From the NCBI GenBank assembly GCA_002321335.1, contig DCMG01000120.1, positions 1-8,522 of the forward strand: a DNA stretch of 8,522 bases. The letters are read 5' to 3'. The notes under the pieces were generated by a model. The model worked only from the letters and a program-made list of their open reading frames with translations. It did no database searches and had not been told where the DNA came from. Shown here in pieces: positions 1 to 5,686 of the stretch (positions are counted from its first letter, which is position 1; every line of letters begins with the position of its first letter). The position numbers and the translations under genes were made by a program. This stretch comes from Bacteroidales bacterium UBA1628 (GTDB lineage: Bacteria; Bacteroidota; Bacteroidia; Bacteroidales; UBA932).

Positions 1-228
1 GAGGGCGGCGACGCTATGGAAAAGGAACTGCTCTTCCGGAAAGTCGAAGCGTCAGTGGAAAGTGAACTGACCGATCTCCAGAGACTTATCGTCAGAAAGC
101 ACGAATATGAAGGCCAATCCTTCGAGCGTATAGCTAAAGACCTTGGAATGCAGCAGGAGGCTGTCCGGATGCACATCTCAAGGGCGAGAAAAATTTTAAG
201 GGATAAATTCAGGAATGAAAATGAATAA
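1..228 (+). CDS. ECF-type RNA polymerase sigma factor, C-terminal fragment
   Basis: This is the 3' end of a sigma-70 family gene that runs off the left edge: the frame is open from base 1, so the Met at 16 is internal rather than the start. The visible 75 residues carry sigma region 4, the helix-turn-helix that contacts the -35/-33 promoter element. The recognisable core is LQRLIVRKHEYEGQSFERIA followed by KDLGMQQEAVRMHISRARK, the usual 'glutamine-rich turn, recognition helix, SRARK' ending of ECF factors. Region 2 would lie outside the window. The gene overlaps the next ORF by 14 bases (215-228), the usual arrangement of a sigma factor with its co-transcribed regulator in Bacteroidota. Which regulon it controls cannot be told. 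The family call is solid; the subgroup is unknown. Confidence 0.85.
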   Translation, partial: EGGDAMEKELLFRKVEASVESELTDLQRLIVRKHEYEGQSFERIAKDLGMQQEAVRMHISRARKILRDKFRNENE

Positions 229-412
229 GATAAGCGAATATATCGACAAGTACTTCGAGGGTACCCTTTCCGAAGCCGAGGAGTTGAAGCTCAAGGCTTT
301 CCTTGCCTCTCCGGAAGGACAGGCCTCTGAATATGACGAAGCGCGCGCCGTGATGGGTTACTTCGCCGTCGGCAAGTCCCTTTTAATCTGCCCTTTTATC
401 ACAAGGTGGTGA
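215..412 (+). pseudogene. Probable anti-sigma / sigma-partner protein, N-terminal remnant
   Basis: The ORF starts inside the sigma gene (ATG at 215, with a second ATG at 221) and encodes 65 residues. The first ~53 residues look like a real N-terminus of the small partner protein often encoded after ECF sigma factors in Bacteroidales: KISEYIDKYFEGTLSEAEEL, then a mainly helical, Glu/Ala-rich stretch ending ARAVMGYFAVGK. After that the reading changes character (SLLICPFITRW) and stops at 412. No membrane segment or periplasmic domain follows, though a full partner would normally have one. From about 376 the +1 frame instead reads like an outer-membrane barrel protein. I infer that the 3' part of this gene was lost in a deletion joining it to the next gene. 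The anti-sigma role is inferred from position and the N-terminal pattern only. Confidence 0.5.
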
Positions 413-1014
413 ACAGGACAAGCGTGCGTCGCGGCTATGTGGTCGAGCCAGGCAATTTCGGAATGGCTTTGCTGATTGTCAACTCTGGCAATGTGGATTT
501 CAGAACCCAACGCTCGTATGAGGTGTTCTTCAACTTGTGTGACGATTATTTCAAACTGTCAAGTTTCATGACGTTCAACTACGGTCTTGGCTTTTCCTGG
601 AAGAACTTCGCCATGACCAAGGGTGGTATGATGACTAAAGATGATGAAGGGAATATCCTGATTGGAGGATGGCCGGAGAAAGCCGAGCCTAAGGTGTCCA
701 AGCTGAGAGTGTTCAGCGTCACATTCCCGTTTGCCTTCGGAGTCAACGTCTATCGTGGAGTCGGATTCTCTGTGGGACCTGTGGTAAATCTCAACGCCAG
801 CAGTTCGGTCGTAAACAAGTACAGGCTGAACGATGAGAAGCAGAAGGACAAGTACAAGAGGGCACACTGCAACCTCGCCACGGTAGACTTGATGTTCCAG
901 CTCAATTTCAGGGACGTGGGTGTCTACGCGAAATATTCTCCGATGAATATCATGGACACAGATTACTGGCCTGAATTCAAGCATTGGGCAATCGGTTTGA
1001 CGCTCAGTCTATAG
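376..1014 (+). pseudogene. Outer-membrane beta-barrel protein, N-terminally truncated
   Basis: The frame is open from about 337 to the stop at 1012-1014, and the protein-like signal begins near 376 (VPFNLPFYHKVVNRTS). About 210 residues follow with alternating hydrophobic/aromatic strands: FGMALLIVNSGNVDF, MTFNYGLGFSWKNF, VFSVTFPFAFGVNVYRGVGF, CNLATVDLMFQLNF, HWAIGLTLSL. This strand-turn pattern with a strand at the very C-terminus fits a small outer-membrane barrel. No signal peptide precedes it: the only in-frame starts are GTGs at 406 and 409, well inside the barrel-like sequence. The 409 GTG overlaps the preceding TGA stop, which looks accidental. In Bacteroidota such barrels can be the third gene of an ECF sigma / partner / barrel operon, so the loss of its 5' end together with the 3' end of the partner is best explained by one deletion. 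It converges on the methyltransferase gene with only 6 bases between stops. The exact family is not recognised. Confidence 0.6.
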
Positions 1015-1020
1015 TGTTAT

Positions 1021-2256
1021 TCAGAGTTTCTCTATCTGGTTCATCAGGCGGATGAGCGCCCGTCCCATGGCATAGGCCAGATTGACTGGAACCGCATTAC
1101 CTATCTGCTTGTATTTGGATGACAAGTTCCCGGAGAAGTTCCATTCGTCCGGGAATGTCTGGATTCTGGCATATTCACGGACGGACAATGGGCGGGTCTC
1201 AGTTGGGTGGCAGCGTTCAGTCTGTTTTTGTGCAGGTGCGCACGTCAAGGTAAGGCTTGGTTCGTCCAAAGACAACCGCCGGGCCATTCCTGTCTTGCCG
1301 CCTCCGAGGTTGTAACTGCTTTTCATATATTCTTTGGCCACAGCCTCCGGCAAGTCCCGCCAGTCCCCGCCCATCGGCACCAAATCCATCACCTTCCTTT
1401 TCTTCTCCGGGTACTGCTGGCATTCGCTTTCCGGTACGTCCACTGGATAAAGATCTCCTGCGTAGAAGGCGTCACGCAAGGTCATGACGCGGCTGTACGG
1501 AGCCGGCCACACGAAAGAGACCCTGTCAGCCAAGTCATTCCTGACCGCGACCAGAAACAGTCTTTCCCTTTTTTGAGGAACCTTGTACATGACCGCTTTC
1601 AGGACGCGAGGCGGGATCAATGAGTACCCCAACTCCTTTATGATGTTGGTGATTGTCTCCAAAGTGCGTCCTCCGTCATGCTCACGTAGTCCCTTGACAT
1701 TCTCGCACAGAAAAACTTTCGGCTGAATCTCTTTGACCGCTCTCGCAAGTTCAAAGAACAGGGTGCCTCTGGTTTCCTCAAATCCAAGACGTTTCCCTGC
1801 GTATGAGAACGCCTGGCAAGGAAATCCTCCCGACAAAAAGTCCACCTTGCCTTTCAGACCAGTGAAATCCATGGTGTGGATATCCTCCTCGACCACGTTC
1901 CAGTCGGGACGGTTCATTCTCAATGTCTCGCAGGCGTTATGGTCAAACTCGTTCAAAAGAACGTGTTTGAACCCTGCCAGCTCCATGCCCAAGGCCAATC
2001 CTCCCGCCCCGGCGAAAAGCTCAACGGAAGAGTATTGTCTGGATGGCTTGGTCTGCATCTCCTCGTCCCATTTGCCGGACAGCATCTGGGAAATTTCGGG
2101 GACATTTCTCAAATCATTCATCAAGAAACAAGGACCGTCACCATCATTCTCCAAGACATATTTCCCGGAATCCACCCAATAGCGTACGGTCGATCGGGAC
2201 ACCCCCATGACATCCGCAAAATTGTTCGGGGATATTCTTGTGTCAGAACAACTCAT
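1021..2256 (-). CDS. Type II DNA (cytosine-5) methyltransferase with N-terminal helix-turn-helix
   Basis: A 411-residue C5-cytosine methyltransferase. It transfers a methyl group from SAM to cytosine in the target site and so protects host DNA from the adjacent endonuclease. Motifs seen in order: I, VELFAGAGGLALG (res 78-90, SAM binding); IV, GGFPCQ with catalytic Cys147; VI, ENV (185-187); VIII, QKRERLFLVAVR (228-239); a target-recognition region of about 240-350; IX, around RPLSVREYARIQTFPDEW; X, KQIGNAVP (383-390). Residues ~7-60 form an extra N-terminal domain, FADVMGVSRSTVRYWVDSGK, resembling a MerR/excisionase-type helix-turn-helix. Some m5C methyltransferases (for example M.SsoII) use an N-terminal HTH to repress their own operon; that role here is inference. 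The start follows the endonuclease stop after two bases (TAG-AA-ATG), so translation is probably coupled. The likely target, GGNCC, is inferred from the partner enzyme. Confidence 0.93.
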   Translation of the reverse strand: MSCSDTRISPNNFADVMGVSRSTVRYWVDSGKYVLENDGDGPCFLMNDLRNVPEISQMLSGKWDEEMQTKPSRQYSSVELFAGAGGLALGMELAGFKHVLLNEFDHNACETLRMNRPDWNVVEEDIHTMDFTGLKGKVDFLSGGFPCQAFSYAGKRLGFEETRGTLFFELARAVKEIQPKVFLCENVKGLREHDGGRTLETITNIIKELGYSLIPPRVLKAVMYKVPQKRERLFLVAVRNDLADRVSFVWPAPYSRVMTLRDAFYAGDLYPVDVPESECQQYPEKKRKVMDLVPMGGDWRDLPEAVAKEYMKSSYNLGGGKTGMARRLSLDEPSLTLTCAPAQKQTERCHPTETRPLSVREYARIQTFPDEWNFSGNLSSKYKQIGNAVPVNLAYAMGRALIRLMNQIEKL

Positions 2257-2258
2257 TT

Positions 2259-3011
2259 CTATCCGGGGTATTGGCAGAGAGAATCAAATCCCTCATAGGT
2301 AGAGAACGCAAGCAGGTACAGGCTCTTCAACACATCCGGGTTGAAACTCATCAGTTCCTCGTAGACAGAATTTTGCCAGAGTAATTCCTTATTGTCTGAA
2401 ACAACATCCTCAATAATGTCGGGCAGGGCTTCGCAAAGCCGGAAGAACGCAGTCCTGTCACCGAACACCAGTTCGTAGAACTTGTCCATTGACATCCGTC
2501 GAATCCTGTTATGCTGGAACGGCCGGCCATCAATGGATACCTTCCAAGGTTCATCCTTTGACTTGGTGGAAATGACTTCGACAAGCCAGCAGGTGGCCTG
2601 ATCATCCTCCAACAGTTTGTTCTGCATCTTCATGTAAGTTTTCTGAGAAGATGCGGAGTTCATTGTGTTGTGCTTGTTTTTCATTTCCACGAAGATGTGC
2701 CTTTCGTGGTTCTCCACATCAAAACCTGCCGACGGAACAATCCATCCGTTCCCCGCGTAGTTGAAAAACTGCTGGTGGAAATAGCCGATGCGGTTCGTGT
2801 TTGACTTGTCAATCTGACGGGAGCACTCCTCCGAGATGACCTGTTCCATAGACTTTCTGTAAACCTTTGCGTCAAAGGTCAATTTTATCGGATCGACGAT
2901 GTTCTCGTTGAACTCGCTCAGGTTTATGCTGCGCCGATAAAGGCGGACTGTGTCCTGCACGTGGCCGTAGATGTCCTTGTCGGAGATGAATCCCAGATTA
3001 TACGCTCTCAT
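2259..3011 (-). CDS. Type II restriction endonuclease, Eco47II/Sau96I family (likely GGNCC)
   Basis: A 250-residue protein recognised as an Eco47II-family restriction endonuclease. The family signatures are NLGFISDKDIYGHV at the N-terminus, VDPIKLTFDAKVYRKS (39-54), DKSNTNRIGYFHQ (68-80) and VEMKNKHNTMNSASSQKTYM (108-127). The probable PD-(D/E)XK-type active site is GFD98 with E109-x-K111 in FVEMKNK. Characterised members cut GGNCC, so that is the predicted site; a variant specificity cannot be excluded. The ATG at 3011 gives the N-terminus expected for the family. It is the first gene of the pair, 38 bases after purA on the same strand and 2 bases before the methyltransferase. Having R before M means the methylase is not made first, so some control is expected; no separate controller gene is present. 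By eye the gene is slightly lower in GC than purA, compatible with transfer. Confidence 0.88.
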   Translation of the reverse strand: MRAYNLGFISDKDIYGHVQDTVRLYRRSINLSEFNENIVDPIKLTFDAKVYRKSMEQVISEECSRQIDKSNTNRIGYFHQQFFNYAGNGWIVPSAGFDVENHERHIFVEMKNKHNTMNSASSQKTYMKMQNKLLEDDQATCWLVEVISTKSKDEPWKVSIDGRPFQHNRIRRMSMDKFYELVFGDRTAFFRLCEALPDIIEDVVSDNKELLWQNSVYEELMSFNPDVLKSLYLLAFSTYEGFDSLCQYPG

Positions 3012-3049
3012 ACATATAGATGCCTTGTGTGTAAGAAAAAGGAGTTTTC

Positions 3050-4315
3050 TTATCGTTCGATGGTCGCCTCGCGGTCAGGACCGAGGGAGATTATGCTGAT
3101 CGGCACTCCGAGATAATCTTCCATGAACTTGATGTAGTTCTTGAATTCCTGCGGAAGCTCACTCTCCTGACGGATTCCGGTGAGGTCTTTCTTCCAACCT
3201 GGGAACTCGGTGTAAACAGGCTCGATCTCTGCGGCGATGTCGAACGGAACCTGATCGGTCTCCTTGCCGTCCACCTTGTAGGAGGTGCAGACCTTGATCG
3301 TCTCGAAATCATCCAGGCAGTCGGACTTCATCATGATGAGGTCGGTCACGCCGTCGATCATCACGGTGTACTTCAATGCCACGAGATCCAGCCAACCGCA
3401 GCGGCGAGGACGACCTGTGACGGCTCCGAACTCGTGTCCGACCTGACGGAGTCTCTCGCCTGTCTCATCGAACAATTCTGTCGGGAATGGGCCGCTGCCC
3501 ACACGTGTGCAGTAGGCCTTGAATATTCCATAGACGTGTCCGATCTTTGACGGGGCGACACCAAGTCCGGTGCAGACCCCACCGACTGTGGTGGAGGATG
3601 ATGTCACGAACGGATAGGAACCGTAGTCGATGTCCAGCATCGATCCCTGAGCACCTTCCGCAAGCATCGGCTTGTCTTCCAGCCACTTGTTTACGAAATA
3701 CTCGCAGTCGATGAGCTTGAATCCCTTGAGGAACTCGATGGCGCTCATCCACTCTGCCTCGTCCTTGGCAGGATCGCACTCGAAGTGCAGGTCGGAGAGC
3801 AACTGAATATGTCTGGCCTTGAGTTTCTCGAATCTTTCCTTGAAATCAGGGGCGAGGATGTCGCCAACCCTCAAACCGTGTCTGCTGATCTTGTCGGTGT
3901 AGGTCGGTCCGATGCCCTTGAGAGTGGAACCGATCTTGCCCTTTCCGGCAGCCGCCTCGTAAGCCGCGTCCAGAAGTCTGTGGGTAGGAAAGATCAGGTT
4001 AGCCTTCTTGGAGATGAACAGTTTCTCTTTCGGGCTGATGTTCATCTTCTCCACATTGGCGCATTCTTCGCGGAGAGTGATCGGATCCAGAACGACACCG
4101 CTTCCGATGATGTTGGTGGATCCTTCACGGAATATACCCGAAGGGATGCTGCGCACCACGAAGTTCTTGCCGTCAAAATGCAGGGAGTGTCCGGCGTTCG
4201 GGCCACCCTGGAATCTCGCCACAGCCGGATAACGGCCTGCAAGCACATCCACAATCTTACCTTTTCCTTCGTCTCCCCACTGGAGGCCAAGGACTACGTC
4301 AAGTTTTGAACTCAT
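3050..4315 (-). CDS. purA: Adenylosuccinate synthetase
   Basis: The enzyme joins IMP and aspartate using GTP to give adenylosuccinate, the first committed step from IMP to AMP, in the cytoplasm. With the start at 4315 the protein is 421 residues, normal for the family, and begins just before the conserved LDVVLGLQWGDEGKGK. A start at 4366 is also possible but would overlap ssb by 17 bases and add a non-conserved extension. Visible motifs: GDEGKGK with catalytic Asp15, NAGHS with catalytic His43, STLKGIGPTYTDK (~130-142), EGAQGSMLDIDYGSYPFVTS (IMP site), GAVTGRPRRCGWLD (297-310), MKSD (329-332, guanine recognition) and SLGPDR near the C-terminus. All key residues are intact. It follows ssb by 34 bases and precedes the restriction endonuclease by 38, on the same strand. 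Only a weak A/T hairpin (3033-3051) sits after its stop. Confidence 0.97.
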   Translation of the reverse strand: MSSKLDVVLGLQWGDEGKGKIVDVLAGRYPAVARFQGGPNAGHSLHFDGKNFVVRSIPSGIFREGSTNIIGSGVVLDPITLREECANVEKMNISPKEKLFISKKANLIFPTHRLLDAAYEAAAGKGKIGSTLKGIGPTYTDKISRHGLRVGDILAPDFKERFEKLKARHIQLLSDLHFECDPAKDEAEWMSAIEFLKGFKLIDCEYFVNKWLEDKPMLAEGAQGSMLDIDYGSYPFVTSSSTTVGGVCTGLGVAPSKIGHVYGIFKAYCTRVGSGPFPTELFDETGERLRQVGHEFGAVTGRPRRCGWLDLVALKYTVMIDGVTDLIMMKSDCLDDFETIKVCTSYKVDGKETDQVPFDIAAEIEPVYTEFPGWKKDLTGIRQESELPQEFKNYIKFMEDYLGVPISIISLGPDREATIER

Positions 4316-4349
4316 ATCTGAAAATATTCGTTTTGTATATTCCTGAATG

Positions 4350-5012
4350 TTAGAACGGAAGGTCATCCTGTGGCATATCCGCCGCGGCGACCTCGATAGG
4401 ATTCACCGGAGCCTGCTGCTGGGGCTGCTGAACCTGCTGCTGGTAACCTGTCTGCTGCGTAGGCTGTTGTGATGGTTGGTAGCCGCCCTGCTGGTACTGA
4501 GGTTGAGCGTATGCCGGACCTTGAGCCGCATTCCTGATCGGTCCCTGAGCCTGTCGATGGTCCGGCTGCCCGTACCCCTGCTGTTGGTAGCCACCCTGCT
4601 GCCCCTGTCCTGCATTATATCCTCCCTGGGCCTGTCCACCGTCCTGTGCCCCTGGATTGTCCGATTTCCTGCCCAGAAGTTGCAGATTGTCCACAGTGAC
4701 TTCCGTTGTGTACCTCTTGTTGCCAGTCTGGTCTGTCCACGACCGAGTCCTCAGCTTGCCCTCAATGTAAACCTGCGTGCCTTTGCGGATGTATTTCTCC
4801 GCCACATCAGCCGAATTCCTCCAGGCCACGATGTTGTGCCATTCCGTGTTCTCTCGAAGTTCTCCATTGCGGTCACGATAACGTTCAGTCGTCGCGAGGG
4901 TGAACGTCGCCACCTTCGTGCTTCCTGAATTAGGGTTGTTGTTTCCATCAAGGTAACGTACTTCCGGGTCTTTTCCAACGTTACCGATCAGCATTACTTT
5001 GTTCAGTGACAT
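4350..5012 (-). CDS. ssb: Single-stranded DNA-binding protein
   Basis: SSB coats single-stranded DNA during replication, recombination and repair and recruits partners through its C-terminal tip. The 220-residue protein starts with the typical MSLNKVMLIGNVGKDPEVRY. An OB fold covers ~1-114, including TEWHNIVAWRNSADVAEKYI and KGTQVYIEGKLRTRSW. A long Gln/Gly/Tyr/Pro linker (~118-209) with GGY repeats follows, then the acidic tip ADMPQDDLPF, a close match to the DDIPF-type tip that binds partner proteins. The frame stays open for 50 more codons upstream (to an ATG at 5162), but that stretch is Arg-rich, unlike SSB, and I treat it as leader. The linker is on the long side, as in other Bacteroidota SSBs. 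ssb is followed by purA after 34 bases; its own promoter was not identified with confidence. Confidence 0.96.
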   Translation of the reverse strand: MSLNKVMLIGNVGKDPEVRYLDGNNNPNSGSTKVATFTLATTERYRDRNGELRENTEWHNIVAWRNSADVAEKYIRKGTQVYIEGKLRTRSWTDQTGNKRYTTEVTVDNLQLLGRKSDNPGAQDGGQAQGGYNAGQGQQGGYQQQGYGQPDHRQAQGPIRNAAQGPAYAQPQYQQGGYQPSQQPTQQTGYQQQVQQPQQQAPVNPIEVAAADMPQDDLPF

Positions 5013-5256
5013 GATCTTAAGTAGTTTAGTTATTTTAAATACGCCTTGGTTGAACCGCCTCGTGGCAAACGTCCTGATTCCACGCATCATCTCGCGCGAA
5101 ACCGTTGCCTCAATAGGCTGCCCAAAGCACTGCAAGTTAGTCAAAATATTCCGTATTCCCATAAAAAAGGATGGTGAATGGTAATGGAAAAACCGGGGGG
5201 ATAGAGAAGAGTGCCTTGCGGCACAAAGTCAGTCACCTGACTATCTTCGGCACCCT
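5013..5256 (-). other. Leader region upstream of ssb
   Basis: About 245 bases between the small ORF ending at 5257 and the ssb start. I find no convincing gene. An in-frame extension of ssb to 5162 is open but composed of low-quality, Arg-rich codons. The distal part (5207-5257) can fold into two mutually exclusive hairpin sets, listed separately. No clear TAnnTTTG element was found close to ssb; TATTTTG near 5136-5142 is one base short and lacks a good -33 partner. Transcription of ssb may therefore start further up, at the promoter near 5549-5579. Confidence 0.4.
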
Positions 5257-5257
5257 T
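5207..5257 (-). promoter_or_regulatory. Competing RNA hairpins between small ORF and ssb
   Basis: Read as - strand RNA, two small hairpins have GNRA tetraloops: AGTCAG-GTGA-CTGACT (5227-5242) and GTGCC-GCAA-GGCAC (5211-5224). A longer 9-bp stem, AAGGGTGCC (5249-5257) with GGCACTCTT (5207-5215, one G-U pair), would use the same GGCAC arm and so excludes the second hairpin. The GNRA loops exist only on the - strand, supporting that orientation. The element begins at the stop codon of the small ORF. The role is unknown: leader control, mRNA processing or a weak terminator are all possible. No U-tract follows directly. Confidence 0.45.
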
Positions 5258-5397
5258 TATACCTTCCGATAGTGACTCCTGACTTTTTCAACCTTACCAA
5301 AGCGGATGCGTCTGTACGCCCTAACTTTGACAAGCCTGACCACCTCAACTCTGATGGAGGTCATAATGCGGAGTACCAGATAAGTTCTCTTTTTCAT
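5257..5397 (-). CDS. Small basic protein, 46 aa, function unknown
   Basis: A 46-residue ORF beginning MKKRTYLVLRIMTSIRVEV and ending VRSHYRKV. It is strongly basic (many Arg/Lys, few acidic residues), with a hydrophobic Leu/Ile/Val pattern in the first half and no signal peptide. It is too short for routine gene calling. Support: an A-rich start (CCAAAATGAAAAAG), an in-frame TGA just upstream that fixes the N-terminus, an ATGA overlap with a preceding mini-ORF that has a strong Shine-Dalgarno, and a phylum-type promoter upstream. I have a loose impression of similar short basic proteins in Bacteroidales but cannot name a family. A basic nucleic-acid-binding or ribosome-associated peptide is one guess. 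The opposite-strand ORF over the same bases looks non-coding. Confidence 0.5.
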   Translation of the reverse strand: MKKRTYLVLRIMTSIRVEVVRLVKVRAYRRIRFGKVEKVRSHYRKV

Positions 5398-5444
5398 TTT
5401 GGATTTAATTCATTGGGTGTAAGAACTATCGGCTCCTCGATCAT
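5394..5444 (-). CDS. Mini-ORF / leader peptide, 16 aa, coupled to the small basic ORF
   Basis: Sixteen codons, MIEEPIVLTPNELNPK, ending in a TGA that overlaps the next ATG (ATGA at 5394-5397). A strong Shine-Dalgarno (GGGGAGGTG, 5451-5459) sits about 6 bases before its ATG, which is what makes this tiny frame worth calling. The peptide is acidic, while the following ORF is basic. It may be a true leader peptide whose translation delivers ribosomes to the next start by termination-reinitiation. It could also be chance, with the SD serving something else. No similarity is recognised. Confidence 0.35.
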   Translation of the reverse strand: MIEEPIVLTPNELNPK

Positions 5445-5450
5445 TAACGC

Positions 5451-5459
5451 CACCTCCCC
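5451..5459 (-). promoter_or_regulatory. Strong Shine-Dalgarno upstream of the mini-ORF
   Basis: The - strand reads AGGGGAGGTGGCGTTAATG, giving a near-perfect anti-SD match (GGAGGTG) about 6 bases before the ATG at 5444. Most Bacteroidota genes lack such sites, and the other genes in this window show none as strong, so this one is notable and decides the mini-ORF start. Confidence 0.6.
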
Positions 5460-5471
5460 TCGGTAGGATTC

Positions 5472-5513
5472 AAAAAAGGCAGGCATCCTAAAAAGGGATT
5501 AGATACCCGCCTT
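5472..5513 (-). terminator. Intrinsic terminator / attenuator hairpin, - strand
   Basis: On the - strand AAGGCGGGTATC (5502-5513) pairs over 12 bp with GATGCCTGCCTT (5476-5487), including two G-U pairs, and runs into a T6 tract (5472-5477). Read on the + strand those wobbles become A-C mismatches, so the functional direction is -. It lies only ~30-70 nt after the promoter at 5549-5579 and just upstream of the strong Shine-Dalgarno. It could end a ~70-nt small RNA or act as an attenuator for the small ORFs and perhaps ssb. Confidence 0.65.
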
Positions 5514-5544
5514 GTTTTACCCAATGGTCATAATCCAAATGACT
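5472..5544 (-). ncRNA. Candidate small RNA or attenuated leader, ~73 nt
   Basis: A phylum-type promoter predicts a start near 5543-5545, and an intrinsic terminator ends at about 5472, bounding a ~73-nt transcript. Its 5' end can form a short hairpin, GTCAT-N7-ATGAC (5527-5543), and its 3' half is the terminator stem. I do not recognise an Rfam family. It may be an independent sRNA or a prematurely terminated leader of the downstream small ORFs. Existence is inferred from signals only. Confidence 0.35.
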
Positions 5545-5548
5545 ATCG

Positions 5549-5579
5549 CAAATGTACTAAATATAATTCATTATCCCAA
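5549..5579 (-). promoter_or_regulatory. Bacteroidota-type promoter, - strand
   Basis: The -7 element TACATTTG (5549-5556) exactly fits TAnnTTTG. A TTG (5577-5579) lies 20 bases upstream as the -33 element. The predicted start is about 5543-5545. It faces away from the aroE promoter and would drive the candidate small RNA, the two small ORFs and possibly ssb. Confidence 0.65.
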
Positions 5580-5602
5580 TTTTTCTTTTCGGGCGATTAT
5601 GA

Positions 5603-5634
5603 TTTGCAAAATGCCGTGCGGTTTGCTAACTTCG
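5603..5634 (+). promoter_or_regulatory. Bacteroidota-type promoter for the aroE-like gene
   Basis: The -33 element TTTG (5603-5606) and -7 element TAACTTCG (5627-5634, one mismatch to TAnnTTTG) are separated by 20 bases, the usual spacing in Bacteroidota. CACC follows the -7 box. The predicted start is near 5640, leaving a leader of roughly 47 nt before the ATG at 5687. Confidence 0.6.
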
Positions 5635-5686
5635 CACCTGTCGAAAGTAATCGGAATTTTATTGCTTCTCAAACGAATTTAAGAAT

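Noticed and set aside
559..984. 141-codon open frame on the - strand opposite the barrel remnant
   Set aside because: It is rich in His/Arg/Val without domain signals, and the + strand frame has a clear beta-strand pattern; treated as a shadow.
3033..3051. AAGAAAA-N5-TTTTCTT hairpin after purA as a terminator
   Set aside because: The stem is almost all A/T and lacks a following U-tract; too weak to call as a terminator.
3785..4309. 174-codon open frame on the + strand across purA
   Set aside because: It lies wholly antisense to a well-conserved purA with all motifs intact; no recognisable motif of its own.
5013..5162. Possible 50-residue N-terminal extension of SSB
   Set aside because: SSB proteins start at the MSLNKVMLIG-type sequence; the extension is Arg-rich and unlike any SSB or signal sequence.
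5272..5466. 64-codon open frame on the + strand in the aroE-ssb spacer
   Set aside because: It has no promoter or start signal, while the opposite strand shows promoter, SD and coupled starts; considered a shadow of the small basic ORF.
5160..5520. Known structural RNA such as tmRNA, RNase P RNA or 6S RNA in the ssb-aroE spacer
   Set aside because: I looked for the tmRNA tRNA-like ends and the RNase P conserved core on both strands and saw neither.
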